This document shows, piece after piece, positions 51,297-57,565 of a stretch of 64,000 nucleotides of DNA (positions are counted from its first letter, which is position 1; each line of letters starts with the position of its first letter). The stretch is taken from assembly GCA_000163995.1 (NCBI GenBank), contig CM000855.1, positions 1,148,464 to 1,212,463 on the forward strand, given 5' to 3'. The stretch is from Campylobacter jejuni subsp. jejuni 414. GTDB lineage: Bacteria; Campylobacterota; Campylobacteria; Campylobacterales; Campylobacteraceae. The notes under the pieces are model-generated. The model was not told where the DNA came from and did no database searches. It worked only from the letters and a program-made list of their open reading frames with translations. The position numbers and the translations under genes are program-made.

Positions 51297-51521
51297 TTAA
51301 CACCTCATCGTATAAGTTTTATTAAACTCTCTTGTGATCTTTTCTACTTTAAAAATAGCCTTTAATTTATTATCGCACTCAGGACAAAAGCCGTCCAAAC
51401 TGACGCTTTTTACGTCACCTACAATTTCATCAAAGCCTTTAAAAAATTTAGAATTTGGCACAAATTCTAAGTTGCATTTTGAACATTTTATTGTCCCTTT
51501 GAAAATAAAATTTACTTTCAT
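51297..51521 (-). CDS. Small zinc-ribbon-like protein
   Basis: A 74-residue protein with two cysteine pairs, CSKC near residue 13 and CPEC near residue 47, spaced as in a zinc ribbon. A further Cys is the last residue. Such small phage proteins usually bind nucleic acid or another protein. AGGAGAGAATATG precedes the start. Part of the leftward early operon. Confidence 0.75.
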   Translation of the reverse strand: MKVNFIFKGTIKCSKCNLEFVPNSKFFKGFDEIVGDVKSVSLDGFCPECDNKLKAIFKVEKITREFNKTYTMRC

Positions 51522-51529
51522 ATTCTCTC

Positions 51530-52390
51530 CTAGCTTACCAAAGCATAAGGCTTAAATGCCTTAACCCAGCGTGGATTATTTAAATACTTTGTCTGCTCAA
51601 GTATTATTCTCATGTCAAAATACCAAATTCCTATCATTCTTAAATAATCTTGCATAAGATCTAGTGCGTCATTGACATCATTTTCTATGCTATTTAAAAA
51701 CTTATCTTTTATTTTCAAAGTAAGTTCTAGCCTTTTCCACCTCACAAATTCCCTCTTGATATCTTCTTTATGATAATGCTTTTGTTTTTCATACTTGTCG
51801 TAAAGTAAAATGCGTTCTAATTTATAATATTTACTTTGAGGATTGTTGATATACATACTAGTTTTATAAGTATGAAAATCTCCAAAGATTTTAAGTTTGC
51901 TAAATCTTTCCTTGTGTTTAAATTCCCTTGGTTTTGACACCGCTAGATCATCATCAAAATCACAAGCAATATCCACACTATAAGCTTTAAACCTTTTTAT
52001 CATTTTGCTTAAAATTTTCCACACTTCAGCTTCTATTTGTTTGCTAGGCTGATAAAGCCCATTAAATTGCACCTCTATGTAGTAATCTTTTGCTTTTTTA
52101 TTCTTTTTAGAAAGCTCAAAGCAAGCCTTAGAATTATCTAATATAATGATAGTATTTGAAAGGCTTTTATTTCTAGGTTTTATATTAATATAACGCATTT
52201 TAAAAGGATAAAATTTATCTTTAGTTTTTACACCTTTGAATTTATCTTTTGCAAATTCATTGATACTTTTGTTTCTTGTGGTGCTTCGCATTTTTTTAAA
52301 AAGCCCCCATTTTTTAAGGTATTTGTAAAAGGTTTTTTTATTGATAACAAAGTGGAAGCTATCGTATCCTGTGCTGTGATTTGTTTGCAT
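51530..52390 (-). CDS. Replication-initiator-like protein (Rep_trans/phage type)
   Basis: A 286-residue protein. The start STGYDSFHFVINKKTFYKYL, the acidic strand SVDIACDFDDDLA, then LLYDKYEKQKHYHK and FVRWKRLELTLK are the order and spacing (strand with D, YDK, then RxE) of rolling-circle initiators of the Rep_trans/phage replication-initiation group. The Tyr of YDKY is a candidate nucleophile. AAAAGGATATTTT precedes the ATG. It would nick or melt an origin; the structured non-coding region 350 bases upstream is a candidate. Family placement is by eye. Confidence 0.65.
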   Translation of the reverse strand: MQTNHSTGYDSFHFVINKKTFYKYLKKWGLFKKMRSTTRNKSINEFAKDKFKGVKTKDKFYPFKMRYINIKPRNKSLSNTIIILDNSKACFELSKKNKKAKDYYIEVQFNGLYQPSKQIEAEVWKILSKMIKRFKAYSVDIACDFDDDLAVSKPREFKHKERFSKLKIFGDFHTYKTSMYINNPQSKYYKLERILLYDKYEKQKHYHKEDIKREFVRWKRLELTLKIKDKFLNSIENDVNDALDLMQDYLRMIGIWYFDMRIILEQTKYLNNPRWVKAFKPYALVS

Positions 52391-52542
52391 AAAATATCCT
52401 TTTCAAAACCTTTTTTCATTAAAAAGCCATTGCTACTTATCTTTACAAGTGCATAGCCACGCATTGCTAAATTTTCTATAACCTTTGCCATTTGTGCTTT
52501 TCTAAAAGCATCATTATCTTTTTGCATGGGTTTAAAACTCAT
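52228..52542 (-). CDS. Small protein overlapping the initiator gene (end uncertain)
   Basis: A 104-residue frame. The first 45 residues (MSFKPMQKDNDAFRKAQMAK, then NLAMRGYALVKISSNGFLM) look like real protein. The last 50 overlap the initiator gene by 163 bases in another frame and look like its shadow. Removing one base from the A6 or T5 run near the GFLMKKG codons would end the protein shortly before or just inside the initiator gene. The true product is therefore probably 43-66 residues, and the sequence may carry another single-base insertion. It overlaps the preceding gene by four bases. Confidence 0.5.
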   Translation of the reverse strand: MSFKPMQKDNDAFRKAQMAKVIENLAMRGYALVKISSNGFLMKKGFEKDILCKQITAQDTIASTLLSIKKPFTNTLKNGGFLKKCEAPQETKVSMNLQKINSKV

Positions 52543-52736
52543 TTTTTTTCCTTTCTAAAAATTTCCCTTATTGCTAAGCCATAAATCTTTACTATTAATG
52601 GTATGACCGCATTTCCTAATCCATTAACCGCGTCCATTGCGTTGGAAAACCCATCATCACAAAATAAAGGCTCGTTATTTTCATCCTTTATTATTCTAAC
52701 TTGCAAATTATCTTTTCTAAAAAGTTCCAAATTCAT
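52539..52736 (-). CDS. 65-residue protein resembling an antirepressor/methyltransferase remnant
   Basis: The first 26 residues (LELFRKDNLQVRIIKDENNE) resemble the start of a BRO-N antirepressor domain. The rest (DDGFSNAMDAVNGLGNAVIP, then LIVKIYGLAIREIF) closely resembles the last 35 residues of cytosine-C5 DNA methyltransferases, where the G-N-A-V-x-P motif is diagnostic. Read together it looks like a deletion fusion of two phage genes, or a stand-alone helper. TAAGGAGGAAAAATG gives it a strong ribosome site, so it is translated. Confidence 0.6.
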   Translation of the reverse strand: MNLELFRKDNLQVRIIKDENNEPLFCDDGFSNAMDAVNGLGNAVIPLIVKIYGLAIREIFRKEKK

Positions 52737-52744
52737 TTTTCCTC

Positions 52745-53117
52745 CTTAAAAATTTAGTGTTTAAATGAAGACTTAAAGCCACCTTTCAAGGGTGGCTTTA
52801 AAGAAATATAAATAGTTTTTGAGGACTTTAAAAGAATTCTCATTAGTCCTCATTTAAACACTAACCAAAACATAGAACCTGCATTCAAAGTCTAAAAGAC
52901 TTTTGGTATTTTGGTAAATTAACAAAGCTTTTAAAAAGCCCACTTTCCACGCCGTCGTCCGTGAGTGTAATAAATATAAGAACGCACTAGCCATAAAAGG
53001 CTAGTGAAGCAATCTAAAAAATATCAAACCTTTAAAGTTCGCAATTGTAGGCGTCTATCTACTTAACGCAACTTTTTTAACTAAAACCCTTTAAGCACAC
53101 TTTTATAATGTGCTTAA
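52745..53117 (-). other. Structured non-coding region with alternative hairpins
   Basis: The 388 bases between two early genes hold no ORF but four strong inverted repeats: TTAAGCACA/TGTGCTTAA (53091-53117), CACTAGCC/GGCTAGTG (52985-53006), TGAGGACT/AGTCCTCA (52820-52852) and TAAAGCCACC/GGTGGCTTTA (52774-52800). The element at 52845-52862 can also pair over 17 of 18 bases with 52756-52773, which excludes the third hairpin. This lies just before the ribosome site of the 65-residue gene. It could be a leader that switches between folds, a phage RNA, or a replication origin beside the initiator gene. Confidence 0.6.
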
Positions 53118-53124
53118 TGAGGCT

Positions 53125-53409
53125 TTAAGCTGCCTCTATCTCTTCTAGTAAAGCTTTAATTTCTTCCATAGATTTTTCATAAGCTTGTTTATAAAATTCA
53201 TTTTTTTTATACTCTTTTTTTATCTTTTCTATGCGTTTTACCAATCTTTCATCTTCTCTTAAACCAAGTTTTAAAAGAGCTATTTCAACTTTTGCATTTG
53301 TAAGATTATTTGAAAGCCAACTGTTTAAAGTGTTAAAGGCTAAATTTAACCTTACCTCAGCTTCTGTTATATTTTCCACCCCTAATTTTTGCTTTATTCT
53401 TTCTTTCAT
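53125..53409 (-). CDS. Early-operon DNA-binding-like protein
   Basis: A 94-residue helical protein. VENITEAEVRLNLAFNTLNS followed by WLSNNLTNAKVEIALLKLGL has the layout of a phage repressor-like helix-turn-helix in which N-x-W-L-S-x-N replaces the usual recognition-helix start. The C-terminal 40 residues are a Lys/Glu-rich helix. Second gene of the leftward operon, overlapping the first by four bases. Bacteriophage CI helix-turn-helix proteins have this size, but the match is weak. Confidence 0.7.
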   Translation of the reverse strand: MKERIKQKLGVENITEAEVRLNLAFNTLNSWLSNNLTNAKVEIALLKLGLREDERLVKRIEKIKKEYKKNEFYKQAYEKSMEEIKALLEEIEAA

Positions 53410-53609
53410 TTTGAAACCTTTACACTGATAATAATTTTTTCAAAAAGTCCATCACTTATAGCCTCGATGTTTATCTCATCATTTATGTGTAAAAAATCAA
53501 GTGCTTTTTCAAACACCTCATTGCTAAAATTAAAGCACTTTCTAAGTTCTTCTTTTTCTTCGCTTTTTTTAGAACTTAAAACATCTAAAATTGATTTTGC
53601 TTCTTTCAT
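53406..53609 (-). CDS. First gene of the leftward early operon
   Basis: A 67-residue acidic protein of unknown family (EEKEELRKCFNFSNEVFEKA, then DEINIEAISDGLFEKIIISV). It lies 77 bases downstream of the predicted start of the strong promoter at 53693-53731, with TAGGAGTAAAAA as ribosome site. By position it is the first protein made on induction, where phages often encode Cro-like or antirepressor functions; nothing in the sequence shows which. Confidence 0.75.
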   Translation of the reverse strand: MKEAKSILDVLSSKKSEEKEELRKCFNFSNEVFEKALDFLHINDEINIEAISDGLFEKIIISVKVSK

Positions 53610-53692
53610 TTTTTACTCCTAAAAACTTTCTAAGTTAAAACTTGACATACTTTATATAATTATTTCGTTTTGTAAAATTAATTATGCGTAGA

Positions 53693-53731
53693 ATTATAAT
53701 TCATTTTGAATTAATTGTCAAGTCAAATTAT
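53693..53731 (-). promoter_or_regulatory. 39-bp promoter/operator repeat, copy 1 (early leftward promoter)
   Basis: On the minus strand TTGACA (53716-53721) and TATAAT (53693-53698) are exactly 17 bases apart, a consensus promoter. The spacer contains AATTCA-TTT-TGAATT, a perfect dyad fit for a repressor. The -10 is itself palindromic (ATTATAAT), so a rightward start towards the cargo gene is also possible. The same 39 bases recur at 54626-54664. About 35 bases into the leftward transcript lies AAGTATGTCAAGTTTTA (53652-53636), also shared with copy 2. Confidence 0.85.
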
Positions 53732-53812
53732 AAATAATAATTCAAATTGATTTAATTGAACCTATGATATCTTATATAATATAATTACAAAAATACTATG
53801 TAAGGAATTAAA

Positions 53813-54367
53813 ATGTCAGGAAATAAAGAAAATATTTCATTTGAGAACTATGAAAAGAATTTAAAATTAGAACTAGAAAGCAAAAGAAAGGATTTTGATA
53901 GCCAAATTTCACAGATCATACCAGGTCAAATACAAATGATAAAACTTTATTTTTGGTTTGCCACTCTTATAATATCAGGGCTTTTGACTATATCGAGCAA
54001 GATGCTTAAAATTTATCCTACTATTTCAAACTTGGAAATCTTGCGAATATCTTTTTTTATCCTAACTTTTATATGTGGTATAACTTGTATCTTTTTTACA
54101 CTAAAAGCAATTTTAAAAGGAGCTACTATCTATCATCCAGCTGAACTAAAAAAAGTATTTGAAGAGTTTCCAAAAGATAAGTATGAGCATGTAAAAGGCT
54201 TAGAGAGAATGATAAACGCAACTTATAAAGCTATAGAAGCAAATAAGGATGAAATCTTAAAAACCGCAAAACAATTGCGTTTATCTTTTTATAGCATTGT
54301 TCTTTGTTTGTCTTTTTTTATAATATTTTTAATCACATTATTTCCAAATTTTATAGAAAGGGGGTGA
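53813..54367 (+). CDS. Cargo membrane protein between the duplicated operators
   Basis: A 184-residue protein with three to four hydrophobic segments: residues about 44-63, 76-100 (ISFFILTFICGITCIFFTLK) and 160-180 (YSIVLCLSFFIIFLITLF). An N-terminal charged helix precedes them, and a helical cytoplasmic domain of about 55 residues (PAELKKVFEEFPKDKYEHVK) lies between the second and third. This layout resembles SLATT-like and other membrane effector proteins of abortive-infection systems. No family is proven. AAGGAATTAAAATG starts it. It is transcribed with the repressor and against the early operon, so it is probably expressed in the lysogen. Confidence 0.75.
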   Translation: MSGNKENISFENYEKNLKLELESKRKDFDSQISQIIPGQIQMIKLYFWFATLIISGLLTISSKMLKIYPTISNLEILRISFFILTFICGITCIFFTLKAILKGATIYHPAELKKVFEEFPKDKYEHVKGLERMINATYKAIEANKDEILKTAKQLRLSFYSIVLCLSFFIIFLITLFPNFIERG

Positions 54368-54373
54368 GTATGC

Positions 54374-54448
54374 TTGGCAGATGAAAAAGAAAGTGTTGAA
54401 ATAGATACACCTACTCCAACACAAACCAGAGATGATAAAAAAGATTAA
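54374..54448 (+). CDS. 24-residue acidic peptide with TTG start
   Basis: GGGGGTGAG at 54360-54368 lies five bases before a TTG that opens a frame reading (M)ADEKESVEIDTPTPT and onward to a stop at 54446. The composition (acidic, Thr/Pro-rich, ending RDDKKD) is not that of random AT-rich DNA. It would be translationally coupled to the cargo membrane protein, whose stop lies six bases upstream. Function unknown; possibly a regulatory or antidote partner. Confidence 0.45.
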   Translation: MADEKESVEIDTPTPTQTRDDKKD

Positions 54449-54467
54449 GGCTATTTACGCCTTAATC
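54443..54467 (-). terminator. Intrinsic terminator for leftward transcription
   Basis: GATTAAGGC and GCCTTAATC form a perfect nine-base stem with loop TATTTAC. Read leftward the stem is followed at once by TTTTTTATC, an excellent intrinsic terminator. It would stop transcripts from operator copy 2. The hairpin also follows the rightward cargo genes, but without a T run on that side. Confidence 0.75.
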
Positions 54468-54521
54468 AAACAAAATATAATACCCAAAAAAGAAAAATAT
54501 AAATATGAGCCAATACTCCAT
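54462..54521 (-). CDS. Candidate 19-residue hydrophobic peptide
   Basis: An ATG at 54521 on the minus strand opens MEYWLIFIFFFFGYYILFD, then a stop located within the terminator stem. The peptide is one membrane helix. It lies about 98 bases into the RNA expected from operator copy 2 and before its terminator. GAGAG lies 10-14 bases upstream, a weak ribosome site. A very short hydrophobic peptide on a short, structured RNA resembles type I toxins, but a chance frame cannot be excluded. Confidence 0.35.
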   Translation of the reverse strand: MEYWLIFIFFFFGYYILFD

Positions 54522-54625
54522 TTTTTAAACTCTCAAAATAACATAATACAATTTTAATCTAAAACTTGGCATACTTATTGCTTGGGTTTTAATAAACGAT
54601 TTAATTTTTTTATATTGTTGGTAAT

Positions 54626-54664
54626 ATTATAATTCATTTTGAATTAATTGTCAAGTCAAATTAT
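54626..54664 (-). promoter_or_regulatory. 39-bp promoter/operator repeat, copy 2
   Basis: Identical over 39 bases to 53693-53731, with TTGACA at 54649-54654 and TATAAT at 54626-54631 on the minus strand. It is followed leftward by AAGTATGCCAAGTTTTA (54576-54560), matching copy 1 at 16 of 17 bases. Leftward it would make an RNA of about 185 bases ending at 54436. The palindromic -10 could also serve the repressor gene, whose ATG lies 17 bases after the repeat. Confidence 0.85.
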
Positions 54665-54681
54665 TTTTTAAGGCGTCAATC

Positions 54682-55536
54682 ATGGATTACGAGCAAACAA
54701 TTAAAGTATTAAAAAAATTTGCTGATGTGGATACCATAAAAGAATTGAGTGATATACTTGATGTAAATTATGCCACTTTTAACACATGGGCTACTAGAAA
54801 AGAAATTCCTCTTAAGAGAATTAAAGAATTTTCGGAAAAACTTGGAATAGATATGAATTTAATTACAAATCCTGAAATGGAAAATTATTATGAATTAGTA
54901 GAAGAATTAAAAACTTTTTTTAATGTAAAAAGTTTAGAAGAAGTAGCAGAGAGATTAGGATATAAAAAAAATAATGCAAATAATTGGCGAAATAATAAAC
55001 AACTTTCAGCTCAAGCATTGAAAAAATACTATGAGTTAAAAAAGGCTAATAATTCAGTCTCTATTCATCACCACAAAGATAGTATAACTATTCGTTATTT
55101 CCCAGATATTTATGCGAGTGCAGGCTTTGGCAATGCAAGCGAAAATGAAAATTTTCAGCTTATAAACATAGATAAAACTTTTTTAATTGAAGTTTTAGGA
55201 GTGCCTTATAAAAGCCAATACGATATGATTAAAATTTTTGGCAATAGCATGGAGCCTTTTATACAAAACGGCTCTTTTATCATCATAGATACTACTAAAA
55301 ATTCATTAGACAAAATAAGAAATGGCGATGTAGTTATTTTTCGCAAAGATAGTGAGTTATTTTGCAAACGCATTTTAAAAAATGCCTTTGATGATAATAT
55401 AATTATCAGTAGTGATAATGTTAATTTTAATGATAAAAAAGTTAAAAAAACTGCTTTGAAAGAATATATTTTTATAGGCGTTGTAGTTTGCTCTTGTAAT
55501 GCAAAGATATTTTTAAATCAAATTGAGAGAGTGTAA
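54682..55536 (+). CDS. Lysogenic repressor with S24 (LexA-like) peptidase domain
   Basis: A 284-residue repressor. Two successive helix-turn-helix regions are visible: IKELSDILDVNYATFNTWAT at about 20-40 and LEEVAERLGYKKNNANNWRN at about 80-100. The C-terminal peptidase domain has the Ser nucleophile in GNSMEPF and the Lys in SELFCKRIL, so it can probably self-cleave after RecA activation in the SOS response. The doubled DNA-binding domain is typical of Campylobacter and Helicobacter prophage repressors of this size. The operator copy 17 bases upstream suggests autoregulation. Confidence 0.92.
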   Translation: MDYEQTIKVLKKFADVDTIKELSDILDVNYATFNTWATRKEIPLKRIKEFSEKLGIDMNLITNPEMENYYELVEELKTFFNVKSLEEVAERLGYKKNNANNWRNNKQLSAQALKKYYELKKANNSVSIHHHKDSITIRYFPDIYASAGFGNASENENFQLINIDKTFLIEVLGVPYKSQYDMIKIFGNSMEPFIQNGSFIIIDTTKNSLDKIRNGDVVIFRKDSELFCKRILKNAFDDNIIISSDNVNFNDKKVKKTALKEYIFIGVVVCSCNAKIFLNQIERV

Positions 55537-55581
55537 ATCAGATTACAGAAAAACATAAAGAAATCAAACAGCTTAAAATTT

Positions 55582-55794
55582 TTGATCTTTACAAAAAAAA
55601 TTACCGCTTATCTCTACATTAAAAAATTTACAAGATATAAACTTTTATCTTATCTTCAAAAAGATACACAAAGTGATGAATTAAAAAATAACCAGACTTA
55701 TAATTTAATGAATGCTTTTCGTTTTTATTTAAATGATTTTTTTGAAAATTTTGATATGAATAGAGTTTTAAGGAATAAAAAAGAAGTAACATAA
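55582..55794 (+). CDS. Small hypothetical protein, start uncertain
   Basis: A 70-residue frame opening with TTG at 55582, reading KKITAYLYIKKFTRYKLLSY and then QTYNLMNAFRFYLNDFFENF. The composition is protein-like. A run of eight A lies right after the start; with seven, an upstream frame (TEKHKEIKQLKIFDLYKK) would join in, but no standard start codon is found for that longer form. It lies 46 bases after the repressor gene in the same direction. No family recognised. Confidence 0.4.
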   Translation: MIFTKKITAYLYIKKFTRYKLLSYLQKDTQSDELKNNQTYNLMNAFRFYLNDFFENFDMNRVLRNKKEVT

Positions 55795-55871
55795 AGATAA
55801 CAGAGGGTAAAAATTTAAGTAGTTCTAAATTGTTACTTTAGTATAATTAAAAAAATTTTAAATTTATTAAA

Positions 55872-56213
55872 ATGAAGGTTTATTTATTTATGATTTTATA
55901 CTGCACCAAAGAAAATGATGAAGAAAAAAAGTGTATACATGAAAGTCATTATCTAGGCTCTAATAATCAATTAAATATTATCGCTTGCAAGGTCGAAAAA
56001 CAACGCAATAAAAATAACTTAGAAATAGAGATTAATGACAATGAATGTATAATAATAGATGTTACAAATGATAATAGAAAAAATTCAGAAATTAAAGCCG
56101 ATATTAGAGTGAAAGAGCAACAAACAATGCTTGAAAAAAGTGCTTTATTATTTAATAATGGTTTTTATTATATAATGAATAAAAGCATTGTAATAAGAAG
56201 AGAGGAAATTTAA
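55872..56213 (+). CDS. Partner protein of the ImmA/IrrE protease (unknown family)
   Basis: A 113-residue protein; a second ATG at 55890 (MILYCTKENDEEKK), with AAGG 11 bases ahead of it, is an equally good start. The body is beta-rich (NLEIEINDNECIIIDVTNDN) with a C-terminal helix and hydrophobic LLFNNGFYYIM. It is 14 bases upstream of the metalloprotease gene in the same transcript, so the two probably act together, perhaps as sensor or target and protease. No known family recognised. Confidence 0.65.
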   Translation: MKVYLFMILYCTKENDEEKKCIHESHYLGSNNQLNIIACKVEKQRNKNNLEIEINDNECIIIDVTNDNRKNSEIKADIRVKEQQTMLEKSALLFNNGFYYIMNKSIVIRREEI

Positions 56214-56227
56214 CAAGGAGGTGCCAA

Positions 56228-56935
56228 ATGGATAAAAAAACTATGATTGAAAGTAAAGAAATTAGAAATTCATTCGATGTTAAAGCTCAAAAAAAAGCTC
56301 AAGAAATAGCTGATTTATTAGAAAAAATTTGGCATCTCATACCGCAAAGCAATGAAATGGCTATGGCACCAGAACAAGTTTTAAATTTGGTTTATCCTGA
56401 AAAAATACAAATTCCAGTAGATCCTTTTAAGATAGCAGAGTATTTTAATATTAAAATAGAAGAATGCAAGGATATGGAGAAAAAAGAAGGGGAAGTCGTT
56501 TTCAATGGAGAAAAAATAATAATCAACTATAAACCTAGTGGTTTTATAAATAGAGATAGATTTACTATAGCGCATGAGTTAGGACATGTATTTTTACATT
56601 TTTTAGAAGGATATAAATTTGATTTTAAAGATAATGACATAAAATCAGGTTTTAATGATGATGCTATAAATGAAGATAATCAAAATAAAGTTTTAAAAGC
56701 CGCTAGAAGTGATAATAAAGATAGATTTGAGGTTGAAGCCAATGAATTTGCCGGACAATTGTTAGTTCCGAAAAAAATTATTAATGAAATGATTAATAAT
56801 CTAGAAAGCAATAAGATTTATATCCAAAGTGCTTTATGTAAATATTTTAAAGTTTCTAATGGAACAATGTATCATACCTTAAAAATGTATAATGTTTGGG
56901 AAAAATATGTTCAAGATGATCTTCGTTGGTATTAA
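56228..56935 (+). CDS. ImmA/IrrE-family metallopeptidase
   Basis: A 235-residue zinc protease. The motif HELGHVFLHF (HExxH) near residue 117 and the third ligand Glu in EVEANEFAGQLLVP near residue 166 are complete. Proteins of this family cleave phage or ICE repressors (ImmA on ImmR) or stress regulators (IrrE on DdrO). Here the S24 repressor gene lies 700 bases upstream, and a 113-residue protein immediately upstream is the alternative substrate. A strong AAGGAGGTGCCAA site precedes the ATG. Confidence 0.9.
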   Translation: MDKKTMIESKEIRNSFDVKAQKKAQEIADLLEKIWHLIPQSNEMAMAPEQVLNLVYPEKIQIPVDPFKIAEYFNIKIEECKDMEKKEGEVVFNGEKIIINYKPSGFINRDRFTIAHELGHVFLHFLEGYKFDFKDNDIKSGFNDDAINEDNQNKVLKAARSDNKDRFEVEANEFAGQLLVPKKIINEMINNLESNKIYIQSALCKYFKVSNGTMYHTLKMYNVWEKYVQDDLRWY

Positions 56936-56941
56936 AAAGCC

Positions 56942-56976
56942 AAATCCCCAATCACTACTAAAGTAAGTGGGGATTT
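56942..56976. terminator. Bidirectional terminator between immunity and late blocks
   Basis: AAATCCCCA and TGGGGATTT form a perfect nine-base stem. It lies between the stop of the protease gene (rightward) and the stop of the Rz1-like gene (leftward), with T-rich sequence on the rightward side. Confidence 0.7.
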
Positions 56977-56986
56977 TCCGTTTGTC

Positions 56987-57262
56987 TTATTCCCTATTCA
57001 ACTCCTTAATCTTATTGATTTGTATTTGACAACGCTTATACTCGTAAAAAAGCATAGAATAAGCATTTAAAATATCAAGTTCATTATTTGCTATTGGCTT
57101 TTTAAGGGGGCTTAGAGTTAGTAATTCTTGCGGAATTCTAACTTTTTGAATTTCTATTTTGGTTACTACTTGTTGAGTTGTAGTCCCACAACCTATCAAC
57201 CATACCGTTAAAAAGCTTGGTAAGATTATTTTCATTGCTTTTATAAATGTATTCTTTAACAT
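56987..57262 (-). CDS. Outer-membrane spanin subunit (Rz1-like lipoprotein)
   Basis: A lipoprotein of up to 91 residues with a signal (KIILPSFLTVWLIGC) and lipidated Cys; an inner Met at residue 10 is an alternative start. Rz1-like features are the lipobox LIGC and the segment VRIPQELLTLSPL after the lipid anchor. Its first 125 bases lie inside the 3' end of the i-spanin gene in another frame, the classic Rz/Rz1 nested arrangement. The pair fuses inner and outer membranes in the last step of phage lysis. Confidence 0.85.
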   Translation of the reverse strand: MLKNTFIKAMKIILPSFLTVWLIGCGTTTQQVVTKIEIQKVRIPQELLTLSPLKKPIANNELDILNAYSMLFYEYKRCQIQINKIKELNRE

Positions 57263-57521
57263 ATTGCACCCTTTCTTTAACTTCGTTTTTTTGATTATTT
57301 ACTTCGTTTATCGCCTTTAGCTCCGCTTTGTGAATTTGTGTAAGTTCTTTTAGCTTTTTTTCATTATTTTCATTGACTTGCAAGGCTATGTTTAAATCAT
57401 TTTGGCTTTTTTCTAATTTTGCTTTAGTGCTATCAAGTCTTAGATAAAAATACCCCGTTAAAACTGCCATTAATGCTAAAGCAATATAAAGCTTTGTATT
57501 TCCAAATAAAAGATTTATCAT
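57138..57521 (-). CDS. Inner-membrane spanin subunit (Rz-like)
   Basis: A 127-residue protein with an N-terminal signal anchor (LYIALALMAVLTGYFYLRL) and a long periplasmic coiled coil (residues about 30-95, with TKAKLEKSQNDLNIALQ). The C-terminal 40 residues are encoded by DNA that also starts the Rz1-like gene. Topology, length and overlap match i-spanins. It probably completes the lysis module with the DUF5675 protein. Confidence 0.85.
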   Translation of the reverse strand: MINLLFGNTKLYIALALMAVLTGYFYLRLDSTKAKLEKSQNDLNIALQVNENNEKKLKELTQIHKAELKAINEVNNQKNEVKERVQYVKEYIYKSNENNLTKLFNGMVDRLWDYNSTSSNQNRNSKS

Positions 57522-57565
57522 TTCTTATTTTATAAGTTTAAGTAAGATTTGAGTATAATTTCAAA

